This document shows, one piece after another, positions 34,384 to 45,169 of a DNA stretch of 64,000 bases (its first letter is position 1; every line of letters begins with the position of its first letter). The notes below the pieces were generated by a model. That model searched no databases and was not told where the DNA came from. It was given only the letters and a program-made list of their open reading frames with translations. Source of the DNA: Deltaproteobacteria bacterium (GTDB taxonomy: Bacteria > Myxococcota > Kuafuiibacteriia > Kuafuiibacteriales > Kuafuiibacteriaceae); contig JACKEN010000019.1 in the NCBI GenBank assembly GCA_020632995.1, positions 1 through 64,000 of the forward strand, given 5' to 3'. The position numbers and the translations under genes are program-made.

Positions 34384-35112
34384 ATGCCCATGCAGACCGC
34401 CCCCAGCCTTCGGCCGACCTTCCTCACCCGCGCGCTCCGAGTCGCCTCGATCAGCCTCGTCGTCCCCGCCCTGTTGAGCGGGATTGCCCTCGCCTCCGAG
34501 GCCCAGGCCAAGGCCGAGGCCGCCCCCGGGTCCCCCCGCCCCTGGCTGGAGGACAAGGTGGAGCGGGCCAAGAACCTGTCCCTGAAGAAGGTGAAGGCCG
34601 ACAGCTCCGAGGCGAAGAAGCTCGAGGGCGACATCCGGGGCCTCATCAACGAGATGCTGGACTGGGACGAGCTCACCCAGCGCTCGATGGGCACCCAGTG
34701 GGCCAAGCTCACCGCCGACCAGCAGAAGGAGTTCTCGAAGATCCTCCGCGAGATGATCGAGACCTCCTACGAGTCGAAGATGCGCCTCGCCTCCAAGGGC
34801 AACGTGAAGAAGCCCAAGGAGGTGAAGATCACCTGGCTCGAGGAGGAGGTCGGCAAGAACTCCGGCAAGGTGGTGGCCCAGGTCGCGGCCGAGAAGACGA
34901 AGGCCATCTTGCAGTTCGACCTGCTGTACCGGGACGGCGCCTGGAAGGTCTACGACGTCTCGATCGACGACGTGAGCACCGTCCGGACCTACCGCTCACA
35001 GTTCCGGAAGATCATCTCCGACAAGGGCTTCGACGCCCTGGTGGAGCGGATGAAGAGCAAGATCGCCGACATCCGCTCCGGCCGCGGTGACCTCTCCACC
35101 GCGATGGACTGA
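34384..35112 (+). CDS. MlaC/Ttg2D-like periplasmic phospholipid carrier
   Basis: A 242-residue exported protein of the MlaC (toluene-tolerance Ttg2D) family, which shuttles phospholipids between the outer membrane and an MlaFEDB ABC transporter. A signal peptide (to about residue 40, AQA) is followed by the family pattern: EMLDWDELTQRSMG, WAKLTADQQKEFSKILREMIETSYESK, YRDGAWKVYDVSIDDVSTVRTYRSQFRKII. No other mla gene is in the window. ATG 34384 has GGAAGAG upstream; ATG 34390 is an alternative. The dyad at 34270 lies in its leader. Confidence 0.92.
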   Translation: MPMQTAPSLRPTFLTRALRVASISLVVPALLSGIALASEAQAKAEAAPGSPRPWLEDKVERAKNLSLKKVKADSSEAKKLEGDIRGLINEMLDWDELTQRSMGTQWAKLTADQQKEFSKILREMIETSYESKMRLASKGNVKKPKEVKITWLEEEVGKNSGKVVAQVAAEKTKAILQFDLLYRDGAWKVYDVSIDDVSTVRTYRSQFRKIISDKGFDALVERMKSKIADIRSGRGDLSTAMD

Positions 35113-35122
35113 CCCTCCCTCG

Positions 35123-36025
35123 GTGACCATCAGCGCCGCCGACCGCGACTTCATCGACGCCCGCCTGCGTGAGTACGGCTCCGCGTGGGATGGCGGGCTC
35201 GACGGGCTGGAGCGGGACTTCATCGTCGAGGTGACCCCCGACCTCAGGAACCGCGTCTCGAGCAAGCACCGCGGCTACACCCTGAAGCTGGCGCTGCGGG
35301 CGCCTGCAGGCTTCGTTGCGGAGCTGAAGCTCAGCCCGAGCAGCCTCACCGGCGGCCTCGTCAGCGTACCCGACGGCCCCACACTCACCGCTGAGGAGCT
35401 CTCCGCGGTCGAGGCCGCCCTGGAGCAGGAGCGGTTCGCGCTGATATCGGGCCCCGACAACGGCGAGCTCATCCGCCTCGAACTGAGCGAGGGCACCGAG
35501 GCCCTCTGCCGCGCCGCGCTCGACACGTCGGTCTCGCTCGACGCGAGCGGGGCGGTGGAGCCGCCGCGGGCGCGCTCGCTCGTGACCCGACGCCGCGGCG
35601 GGTTCGCCTGCCTGTACGTGGTCGGCGACCGGGCGTTCGACGACCCGTTCTGCCTGTGGCTGTCGACGGAGGGTGATGCGATGGCGGTCGCCGGGGCGAC
35701 GTGGGGCGGCGTCCCGGCATCACGCGGTCGGCTCCTGGACCGCGACACCGTGGCGTTCCTCGACAACGCATGCCGTGAGAACGGCGACTTCGGGGTCTAC
35801 GGGAACGTCACGTGTGGTCTCGTGGACCTGACGGAGTTCATGCAGGTGCAGCTCGCGCTCCGTGAGGCCGACGAGCACCACGACGGCCCACGCTGGGCGG
35901 TGTCCGCGACCCCGCGCGATGGCCACGGCCACTTCCTGCACTTCGAGATCGACGGGAGGACGGGCGCGATCGACGGCGTGGCCGCGGGCCACCTCATCCC
36001 GGCGCCCAGGCCGGGAGACCGCTAG
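35123..36025 (+). CDS. Hypothetical protein
   Basis: A 300-residue soluble protein that I do not recognise. There is no signal peptide or membrane segment. It looks like an alpha/beta fold with many acidic and aromatic residues; notable patches are FACLYVVGDRAFDDPFCLWLS, and HFLHFEIDGRTGAIDG near the end. GTG 35123 lies 10 bases after the MlaC-like stop and is the most economical start; an upstream start would overlap that gene. Whether it is functionally linked to MlaC is unknown. Confidence 0.7.
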   Translation: MTISAADRDFIDARLREYGSAWDGGLDGLERDFIVEVTPDLRNRVSSKHRGYTLKLALRAPAGFVAELKLSPSSLTGGLVSVPDGPTLTAEELSAVEAALEQERFALISGPDNGELIRLELSEGTEALCRAALDTSVSLDASGAVEPPRARSLVTRRRGGFACLYVVGDRAFDDPFCLWLSTEGDAMAVAGATWGGVPASRGRLLDRDTVAFLDNACRENGDFGVYGNVTCGLVDLTEFMQVQLALREADEHHDGPRWAVSATPRDGHGHFLHFEIDGRTGAIDGVAAGHLIPAPRPGDR

Positions 36026-37026
36026 CTGGGGCACATCGTCGACGAGATGGGGTAGATGAGCGGCCCCATGTCGGGGTCGGGGCTCTGGACCTCGGGGAAC
36101 GTCGCGCAGTCCGCCGCGCAGTCCATGTTGCTCGGGTAGACGCCGGGGCAGTTCCGCTCCATCAGGTCGCAGAACGTGACGCAGGGCCAGTCGGCCGGCT
36201 GGGTGCTGCGGGGGATCACGCCGCAGTGGACGATGTTGTAGACCCGCGTGTGCATGCAGTGGATGGCCGGCTCCAGGGTGGCGGGGGGGCCTGCGTGGTA
36301 GGTCCGGCACTGGACGGTGTCGATCTCCTTGTCGAATGACCAGTCGTCGAAGTCCCCGTCGGCGTTCATCAGGCCGCAGATGCTCATGCAGGTCTGCCGG
36401 TCGGGGTAGACCTCGTTGTCCCCGGTGCAGTTCTGGGCCAGCAGGTCGCAGTAGGGGTCGCACGGGTCGCCGCACACCCCGCCGCCGTTGACGCTGGCCG
36501 GGTTGCAGGCGGTGGCGTCGCCGTCCGCCAGCGTGGCGTAGCGGTAGCGGCACTCCACCGTGTTGTTGCCGTCCGCCGAGGCGCCGCGCGGGAGGCTCGC
36601 GCAGACCTGCTTGCAGTTCTCGAGACCGGGGTAGGCGCCTGCGCAGTGCGCGTCCATGAGGGCGCAGTAGTCGTCGCACGAGGCGTCCGCGCACTTGTTG
36701 CTGTTCCGGAGCGAGGCCTCCTCGCACTCCCCCTCCAGGCCCCACGTCAGGCGGCAGGCGAGCGAGTTGCCGGACTCGGCGCCGAGCTCACCCTCGACGA
36801 AGTTGGTCACCGGCTCGTTCGCGCAGTCGTTGATGCACCGGTCCATGGAGCTGTAGACGCTGTCGCACTCGCTCACCATGAACTCGCAGTACACCTCGCA
36901 GGGCTCACCGCAGTCGTCGGTGCGGAACGCGAACTCCGCGCAGCTCGGGAGCTCGGGGTCGCTCAGGCAGCCCGGGAGCACCGCGGCCGCGAGTGATAGG
37001 AAAGCCAGCTTGCAGACAAACTTCAC
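36022..37026 (-). CDS. Cys-rich lipoprotein with four repeats
   Basis: A 334-residue lipoprotein (lipobox LPGC, Cys20) with about 30 cysteines. Four repeats share the pattern C-x2-(Y/F)-C-x2-(M/L)-x3-C, then (V/A)Y, x4, C-x3-C: CEVYCEFMVSEC, CDDYCALMDAHC, CDPYCDLLAQNC and CVTFCDLMERNC. The repeats probably form small disulfide-bonded helical modules on the cell surface. Such Cys-rich lipoproteins are common in myxobacteria and of unknown function. It overlaps the convergent hypothetical gene by 4 bases and lies 9 bases downstream-to-upstream of no partner except the TPR/PEGA gene on the same strand. Confidence 0.78.
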   Translation of the reverse strand: MKFVCKLAFLSLAAAVLPGCLSDPELPSCAEFAFRTDDCGEPCEVYCEFMVSECDSVYSSMDRCINDCANEPVTNFVEGELGAESGNSLACRLTWGLEGECEEASLRNSNKCADASCDDYCALMDAHCAGAYPGLENCKQVCASLPRGASADGNNTVECRYRYATLADGDATACNPASVNGGGVCGDPCDPYCDLLAQNCTGDNEVYPDRQTCMSICGLMNADGDFDDWSFDKEIDTVQCRTYHAGPPATLEPAIHCMHTRVYNIVHCGVIPRSTQPADWPCVTFCDLMERNCPGVYPSNMDCAADCATFPEVQSPDPDMGPLIYPISSTMCPS

Positions 37027-37035
37027 GGCGCGCTC

Positions 37036-37998
37036 CTAGAACCGAACCAACAGGCCGTTCGGGGTGGGCGTGACCTGGACCGAGGCCTCATCGGAGTCGC
37101 CCACGCTCTGCAGGACCACCATGGTCACCCCGGCCGCGGCGAGGGCCCCGCCCACGCCGTACATGATGTACGAGAGGGTCCGGTTGCTCTCGAACCCGCT
37201 CACCGCGTCGTCGCGATCCTCGCCGGGCGGCAGGGACTCGGCGTCGTCGCGGTCGGACAGGGCCGCGGTGGTGAAGTACACCCCCACCCCCGCCGTGGCC
37301 GCCCCAACCCCCACCGCGACCCACGGCAGGATGCTGAGGGGCCGGACCGGCGCCTCGACCGCCGCGCTGGCCACCGGCGGGGCGGCGGCGGGATCGCGCT
37401 CCAGGGTCACCTCGACGTTGGCGCCCAGCCCCGCCGCCACCGTCGCGCCCTGGCGGGCGTCGAGGTAGCCGGGGTGGGTGACGATGACGGTGTAGTCACC
37501 GGGGGCCGCCTCCTCGTTGCGGTAGGGGCAGACGCCGGAGAGGGTCTGCATGGCCGGGCCCTCCACCCGGACCTGGGCCCCTTGGGGGAAGCAGGTCACC
37601 GAGAGGATGCCGTACACCTTGCGCTTCAGGGCCTGCACCGCCTCCCAGGCCCGCTCCTTGCGGTGGGGCTCGTCGGGCAGCTTGTTGTAGGCCTGGTAGG
37701 CGCTGAGAGCCTCGGGCCAGCGCTCGAGCTGCTCGAGGCAGCGGGCGATGTTGAAGCGGATCCCGGGCAGGCCGGGGTCGCGGGCCGCCTCGGCCAGGGG
37801 CTCGGCCTTGCGGAGGGCGGCGAGCGCGCCCTCGTAGTCCGCCTGCAAGTAGAGTTGACTCGCCTGGTTCACGAAGCCCTGCGCCTCCTGCAGGCGCTTC
37901 GCCTGCAGCGCGGCCTCGTCGGCCGGGGCCTGGGCGAGCGCGGTGGAGGCGGCCAGGTGGACCGCGGCGAGGGCGAAGAGGAGCCTCGTCGTCTTCAT
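37036..37998 (-). CDS. Exported TPR and PEGA-domain protein
   Basis: A 320-residue protein with a signal peptide (ends ALA/QAP, about 23). TPR-like helices (about 40-130; FVNQASQLYLQADYEGALAALRKAE, RFNIARCLEQLERWPEALSAYQAY) are followed by a PEGA domain (about 135-205; VYGILSVTCFPQGAQVRVEGP, GDYTVIVTHPGYLDA) and two hydrophobic helices. This combination is typical of myxobacterial cell-envelope proteins of unknown role. It precedes the Cys-rich lipoprotein gene by 9 bases, so the two probably form an operon. ATG 37998. Confidence 0.82.
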   Translation of the reverse strand: MKTTRLLFALAAVHLAASTALAQAPADEAALQAKRLQEAQGFVNQASQLYLQADYEGALAALRKAEPLAEAARDPGLPGIRFNIARCLEQLERWPEALSAYQAYNKLPDEPHRKERAWEAVQALKRKVYGILSVTCFPQGAQVRVEGPAMQTLSGVCPYRNEEAAPGDYTVIVTHPGYLDARQGATVAAGLGANVEVTLERDPAAAPPVASAAVEAPVRPLSILPWVAVGVGAATAGVGVYFTTAALSDRDDAESLPPGEDRDDAVSGFESNRTLSYIMYGVGGALAAAGVTMVVLQSVGDSDEASVQVTPTPNGLLVRF

Positions 37999-38026
37999 CG
38001 GTGTATCCGTTTCGGGTCTCGGGTGC

Positions 38027-39652
38027 TCAGAACTCCGGCACCGACAGGGTCTTCTCTGCCGGCGCCACCTTGGCGGGGACGGCGGGCGGCGGGACCTTCT
38101 CGGCCGGCCGGGGCGCGGTCGTCTTCGGGGGGCGGGCCGCAGGCCGCGGCGCGGGCGGTGGCTTCGTCACCACCGCGGCCGGCTCCGCCACCTCGGGGGC
38201 TGGCGCCACGACGGCGGGCGCCGGAGCCACCGCCGCGGGGGCCTCGCCGAGCGCTGCTGGCGCAACCTGCATTGCCGGCGCCTGCATCGATGGCGCGGCC
38301 ACCTTCGGCGGCGCCTCCACCGCAGAGACCGGCCGGGTCGGCGCCGGGTCGGCGCTCCTTTGGCTCGACCACCACGCGGCCCCCGCCACCCCGAGCCCCC
38401 CGAGCATCAGGAGCGCGACCCCGGCCACGAGCAGCGGGGACCGCCGAGGCGGCACCACCTGCATCGTGGGCGAGAAGGAGGCGGTCGGGGTGGGCGAGAC
38501 CTCGGGCGGCGGCAGGGGCGACACCGTCTGGTGGCCTATCGGCTCGGCGAGGGCCGCCGCGAGCCCCATCCCCGCGCTCGGGGTCGGGGTCGAGGCGAGG
38601 TCCGCCGCCGCCCCCAGGATGCTGGGCAGCCGCCCGGGCGCGGCCCGGAACTCGTAGCTCAGGGCGGGGAACGCCACGTGCGGGAACGCAGCCACGATCG
38701 CCGCGGCCATCTCATCCGCGTCCTGGAAGCGGTCCGCCGGGTCCTTCTCGAGCGCCCGCATCAGCACCGCCTCGAACGCGGGGGGTACGCGGAGCTCGGG
38801 CGACAGCGGCGGCGGCGGCGTCGCCACGTGGGCCATGATGGTCTCGACCACCGAGCCGCGCTCGAAGGGGTTCCTGCCCGCCACCAGGGCGTAGGCGACC
38901 ACCCCGAGCGAGTAGAGATCGGAGCGCGCGTCCACGTCGACGCTCGCCTTGGCCTGCTCGGGGGACATGTAGCGCGGGGTGCCGAGGACCAGACCCTCGC
39001 GGGTCGCGAGCGAGGCCTCGCCGCCCTCGGCCGCCTGCACCTTGGCGATGCCGAAGTCCAACAAGCGCACCGACTGCTGGCCGCGGTTGTTGTCGACCAC
39101 CATCATGTTGGCGGGCTTGATGTCGCGGTGGACCATGCCCATGTGGTGGGCCTCGCCGAGCGCGCGCAGGACCTGGAGCAGGATGTAGGCGGTCCAGACC
39201 GGATCTTGGGGCCCCTCCTCGAGGAGCTGGCCCAGGTTCCGGCCCGTCACCAGCTCGAAGACCATGTAGAGGCCGACGGTGGGCTCCTCACCGTAGTCGA
39301 AGAGGGTGACCACCGCGGGGTCCGAGAGCCGCGCCACCACCCGCGCCTCGCGGAAGAAGCGTGCGCGCATCTCGGCGTCCTGCACGTGCTGGCTGTGCAC
39401 GACCTTGAGGGCCACGTGGCGCCCCACCGGCTCCTGCACCGCGCGGTAGACGGCGCCGAAGCCGCCCACCCCGAGCACGCTCACCACCGCGTACTTGCCG
39501 CCCACCACCCGGCCCAGCACCTGATCGTTGGGGTACTTGGCCAGGACCTTCTTGGGCACGAGCACCGTGCTGCACTCTGGGCACCGATCACCGGGGCTCG
39601 CCTCCGGGTTCGTGTGGCCACAGTCGCGGCAGCTCAGGTTCGGGCTCTTCAC
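38027..39652 (-). CDS. Zinc-ribbon Ser/Thr protein kinase, membrane anchored
   Basis: A 541-residue Hanks-type kinase. The N-terminal zinc ribbon (CRDC, CPEC; residues about 8-30) precedes a canonical kinase domain (about 45-315): LGVGGFGAVY, VALKVV, HRDIKPANMM, DFGIAK, SPEQ. A Pro/Ser linker, one membrane helix (LLVAGVALLMLGGLGVAGAAWW) and an Ala/Pro-rich C-terminal tail follow. All catalytic residues are present, so it should be active. GTG 39652 directly precedes the ribbon; TTG 39715 is a weaker alternative. It is transcribed toward the TPR/PEGA gene, 28 bases away, and could share its operon. Confidence 0.92.
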   Translation of the reverse strand: MKSPNLSCRDCGHTNPEASPGDRCPECSTVLVPKKVLAKYPNDQVLGRVVGGKYAVVSVLGVGGFGAVYRAVQEPVGRHVALKVVHSQHVQDAEMRARFFREARVVARLSDPAVVTLFDYGEEPTVGLYMVFELVTGRNLGQLLEEGPQDPVWTAYILLQVLRALGEAHHMGMVHRDIKPANMMVVDNNRGQQSVRLLDFGIAKVQAAEGGEASLATREGLVLGTPRYMSPEQAKASVDVDARSDLYSLGVVAYALVAGRNPFERGSVVETIMAHVATPPPPLSPELRVPPAFEAVLMRALEKDPADRFQDADEMAAAIVAAFPHVAFPALSYEFRAAPGRLPSILGAAADLASTPTPSAGMGLAAALAEPIGHQTVSPLPPPEVSPTPTASFSPTMQVVPPRRSPLLVAGVALLMLGGLGVAGAAWWSSQRSADPAPTRPVSAVEAPPKVAAPSMQAPAMQVAPAALGEAPAAVAPAPAVVAPAPEVAEPAAVVTKPPPAPRPAARPPKTTAPRPAEKVPPPAVPAKVAPAEKTLSVPEF

Positions 39653-39777
39653 AGGGCGTGCCTCGGGCGGGGAACCGCCCACCGGACGGTACCCTACATC
39701 GCGCCGAGATGACAAAACCTATCGTGTACGGAACTCAACGAACGCTCCCGCTCCCCCGGGCACCACGGGGCAAGCAG

Positions 39778-39791
39778 GCAACCAGGGTTGC
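39778..39791. repeat. Non-coding copy of the dispersed palindrome (GCAACCAGGGTTGC)
   Basis: One of the strict GCAA-N6-TTGC copies. It lies in the gap between the infC stop (39809) and the kinase start (39652), which shows that the motif is not only a product of coding sequence. Confidence 0.7.
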
Positions 39792-39808
39792 GGGAGCTGG
39801 GCCTCGCC

Positions 39809-40483
39809 TCAGGCGTTGACCTCGGCGGAGGTGACGTCGTCGATGTCATCATCATCATCATCGTCGTCGTCCTCCTCCTCTTCGGGGATCTCTACGGCCT
39901 CGGGCGGCTTGTGCTTCTTGAGGTAGGCCGCGACCTTGTCCTTGTTGGGCTCCAGCATCATGGTCATCTGGCGGCCCGCGAGGATCGGGTCCTTGGTGAC
40001 CTTGGCCACCTCCTCCAGCGCCTCACCGACCTTGCGCAGCGTCTCGAGCCCGATCTCCGGGTAGGCCATCTCGCGGCCTCGGAAGCGCTGCACCACCATC
40101 ACCTTGTAGCCCTCCAGCAGGAACCGGAGGGCCTGGTTGATGCGGATCCCGACGTCGTGCTTGTCGATCTTCACCGACCGCCCCAGGCGCACCTCCTTGA
40201 CCTCGTTGGCCTTGTTGGTGACCTTCTGGGACTTCTTCTTGGACTGCTCGTACTTGTACTTGCCGTAGTCCATCACCTTGCAGATGGGCGGTCGCACGTC
40301 GGACTTGATCTCCACGAGATCGAGCCCCGCCTCGCGCGCGATGGCCATGGCCTCGTCGCGGCTGATGACGCCTACCTGCTTGTTGTTGTGGTCGATGACG
40401 CGGAGCGGCGAGATCCTGATCTCTTCGTTCCGCCTCGGCTGCGGCTCACGCGATACCTTGCCGAAGTACTTTCTCCTGGGAAT
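39809..40483 (-). CDS. infC: Translation initiation factor IF-3, ATT start, acidic tail
   Basis: A 224-residue IF-3. Both domains are clear (RVIDHNNKQVGVISRDEAM; SDVRPPICKVMDYGKYKYEQ; then KIDKHDVGIRINQALRFL, VQRFRGREM, and GRQMTMML). The start is ATT at 40483-40481: the Shine-Dalgarno AAAGGAGG (40497-40490) sits six bases before it, and no ATG, GTG or TTG is correctly spaced. An AUU start is the known basis of IF-3 autoregulation. A C-terminal extension of about 30 residues is almost pure Glu/Asp, with nine Asp in a row. The usual neighbours thrS, rpmI and rplT are absent; FHA-domain genes lie upstream. Confidence 0.95.
   Translation of the reverse strand: MPRRKYFGKVSREPQPRRNEEIRISPLRVIDHNNKQVGVISRDEAMAIAREAGLDLVEIKSDVRPPICKVMDYGKYKYEQSKKKSQKVTNKANEVKEVRLGRSVKIDKHDVGIRINQALRFLLEGYKVMVVQRFRGREMAYPEIGLETLRKVGEALEEVAKVTKDPILAGRQMTMMLEPNKDKVAAYLKKHKPPEAVEIPEEEEDDDDDDDDDIDDVTSAEVNA
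39836..39882 (-). repeat. Trinucleotide run encoding the Asp/Glu tail of IF-3
   Basis: A run of GAT, GAC and GAG codons at the 3' end of infC, with five near-identical GAT units. It encodes the poly-acidic tail and is a potential slippage site. Confidence 0.75.
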
Positions 40484-40497
40484 AACGGGCCTCCTTT
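40484..40497 (-). promoter_or_regulatory. Strong ribosome binding site that fixes the infC ATT start
   Basis: AAAGGAGG (40497-40490) plus a 6-base spacer CCCGTT before ATT. The reading frame remains open upstream to 40516, but any start there would place this perfect Shine-Dalgarno inside the coding region. Confidence 0.85.
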
Positions 40498-40574
40498 CAT
40501 GGGGTGCCGACACCAACTGGGTGCGCGAGCGGCCCCTTCGGACCGGGTGGTGTTAGCAGAACCCGCAGAACACG

Positions 40575-42919
40575 TCATCTGCACAACGCGAGGGCGCGCT
40601 CGCGTGCCTTGGTGTGGACCTCGGTCTCCGCGCGGGTGATCCGCGTGACCTGCTTCCACTTGTCGCACGCCCCCGGATCGCCTCGCTGGCCGGCCAACTC
40701 CGCTTCCTGACTGAGAGTTTCAGCCTTGCGCTCCAGCCGCTCGAGCCCCGCCCGCACCTTGGGGTTGGTGGAATCCAGCTTGTAGCCGGACACCCAGCCC
40801 TGGAACGCCTCCTCGAAGCGCCCCCGATCGAACATCGAGGCCCCCCGCTCCGCGAAGGCCTCCGACAGGCTCACCTCGAGCTCGCGACACAGGAACGAGG
40901 TCACGGAGTCGGGGAGCAGCTCCTTCTCGCGCTTCTGCAGCTGCATGAGCATCGACCACGCGCGGTCCGGGTCGTTGCTGATCTCGGTGCGGGTCCGGGC
41001 GTAGCGCCGCTCCACGTCCCCGATCAGCTCCTCCTGCTGCGCCGCCCGGCGCCGGGTCTTGGCCGGGCCGCTCGCCGCGAGCTTGGCCGCGGTGCGCTTG
41101 GCCTTGGCCACCGCCCCCCGCGCGTAGGCCTGGGCGACCTTCGCGAGGTCCCGATCCCCGCCGTAGTGGGCGAGGATCGCCGCGTTCAGGGACTTCAGGT
41201 CGGTGACCCCCGAGCCCTCCCCCGCCCCCGCCGCGGGGGGCTCGTAGGGCACGAACTCCACGTTCTTCCTGCGCATCTTGCGCTCGAGCTCCCGGACCCC
41301 GGCCACCGCCTCCTCGGACCCCGGCTCCAGCTCCAGCACCTTCAGGTAGCGCTGGTGGGCCCTCGGCCACCGGGCCCGCCGGGTGGCGTCCTGCCGGGCG
41401 CGCGCCAGCTCGTCCTCCACCGCCTGGGCCTTGATCTCCTGGGCCCGCGCTCGGGCCTCGGCCACCTGGGGGGCGTCGTCCGGGATCTCCGCCAACACCC
41501 GGTAGGCGCGGGCGAACTCCCCCTTCGCCATGTGGCGATCCGCCTGGGCGAGGGCCGCCTTGGCCTGGGCGTAGCGCTCCGCCTCCGCCCCGAGGACCCG
41601 GGCGTCGGCGTTGATCGGGTCCCGGGCCAGGAGCTCCGCCAGGCGCTCCTTCAGGCAGGAGTAGTCCCCCGCCTCCTTGCACACCCGGGCCGCGCCGAGC
41701 TTCTCGGCCACGAAGGCGTCGAAGTCGAAGTCCGGCGGGACCGGCGGGAGGTTCATCGGCAGCCCGAGCGCGTCCCGCCGCGTGTACGGCGAGGTCGCGG
41801 TCCGCACCGAGGCCAGGGTTGGGGTCGCGGGCGACGGCGCCGCGGCGGGCGGCGCTGCGGGCGGGGCGGTACGGCGGCGCGCGCGGCCGGCGGGCGGCGG
41901 GGCGGGCGGCGGGGCAGCGGGCGGCGGCGCGGTGGGATCCGCGGTTCTGACCGCCGGCGCCACCGCGGGGTCCTCGGGCGCGGCCGCGCCCGCGTCGGCC
42001 GGCGGGTCCGCCAGGGCCAGGAGCTTCCCCGCCGCGCCCGGGAGGCTGCCGCGGGACCGCAGGTAGTAGAGGGCGCCGCCCGCCACCGCCGCGGCGGAGA
42101 TCAAGCCGGCCAGCCCCAGGCTCAGCCAGCGGCGCCCACCCGCGGTCGCGACCGCCTTGGGCCGCGCGCGAGTCTCAACCGGCCCCACCGCCCGACCGGC
42201 CAGGAGCTGCGGGAGCCGCACGTCGAAGCTGACGTTGCCGATCTTGAGGACGTCCCCGTGGGCCAGCTCCGCCATGTCCACCCGGACGTCGTTCACGCTG
42301 ATGCCGTTGGAGGAGCCGAGATCGGTGACGGTCACCCGGTCCCGGGCGAACACCAGCCGGGCGTGCTGGCGGGAGACCGAGCCGTCGAGGATCGGGACGT
42401 CGCACTCCTCGAGCCGCCCCACGATGTTCTCGCCCCGGTGGAGCACGAAGACGCGCCCCCGGGCCGGCTCGTCCCGGCCGATGAGGCGCGGGAGATCCTC
42501 CTCCACCGCCGGGGCGGGGCGCTCCACCACCTTGGCGGGGCGGGTCCTGGCCACGTCGCCGGCGAGGGACGCCGGCTCGGCGGGGCGATCCCGGTCCGCC
42601 ACCGAGCCGGAGACGGCGGGCTCGGTCGGCTTGAGGGCGACGTAGAAGCCGCCCACCCGGACCTTGTCCTGGGGCCCGAGCCGCGCCCGCTTGTCGATCT
42701 TCTCGCCGTTGAGGCGGACCCCGTTCGCGCTGCCCAGGTCGAGGACCCAGGGCACCCCGTCCTCCACCACGAAGGCGGCGTGGCGCCGGGAGACCTTCTT
42801 GTCGTCGACCCGGATGTCCGCGCTCTCGTCCCGACCGATGACGATGGTCGAGGTCCCCAGCGGGACCTCGCGGACGTCGCCGTTGGGCGCGCGGATGATG
42901 AGGAAGACGCGGTCGGACA

Positions 42920-42920
<1 letters not shown>
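40575..42920 (-). CDS. Double-FHA membrane protein with helical C-terminal domain
   Basis: A 781-residue protein. Two FHA domains (about 5-95 with IVIGRDESADIRV, SRRHAAF, SANGVRLNG; about 150-235 with NIVGRLEECDVPI, SRQHARLVF, SSNGISVND) read phosphothreonine in the cytoplasm. A membrane helix at about 265-287, an Ala/Pro-rich linker and about 400 residues of TPR-like or coiled helices rich in Arg/Lys/Ala follow outside. ATG 42920 overlaps the stop of the FHA/CpaF-like gene by one base (TGATG), so the two are coupled. It likely acts as an anchor that couples kinase signalling to the envelope (inference). infC follows 90 bases downstream. Confidence 0.87.
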
Positions 42921-45112
<2,192 letters not shown>

Positions 45113-45169
45113 GGCGTCTGGTCGGGCGGAGTGTAGCAGACCGCCCGCCGGCCACAAGTTGCCGACCCG

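Noticed and set aside
40484..40516. ATG/GTG-type start for infC further upstream
   Set aside because: It would put the perfect Shine-Dalgarno AAAGGAGG inside the coding sequence and lacks one of its own; the ATT start fits IF-3 biology.
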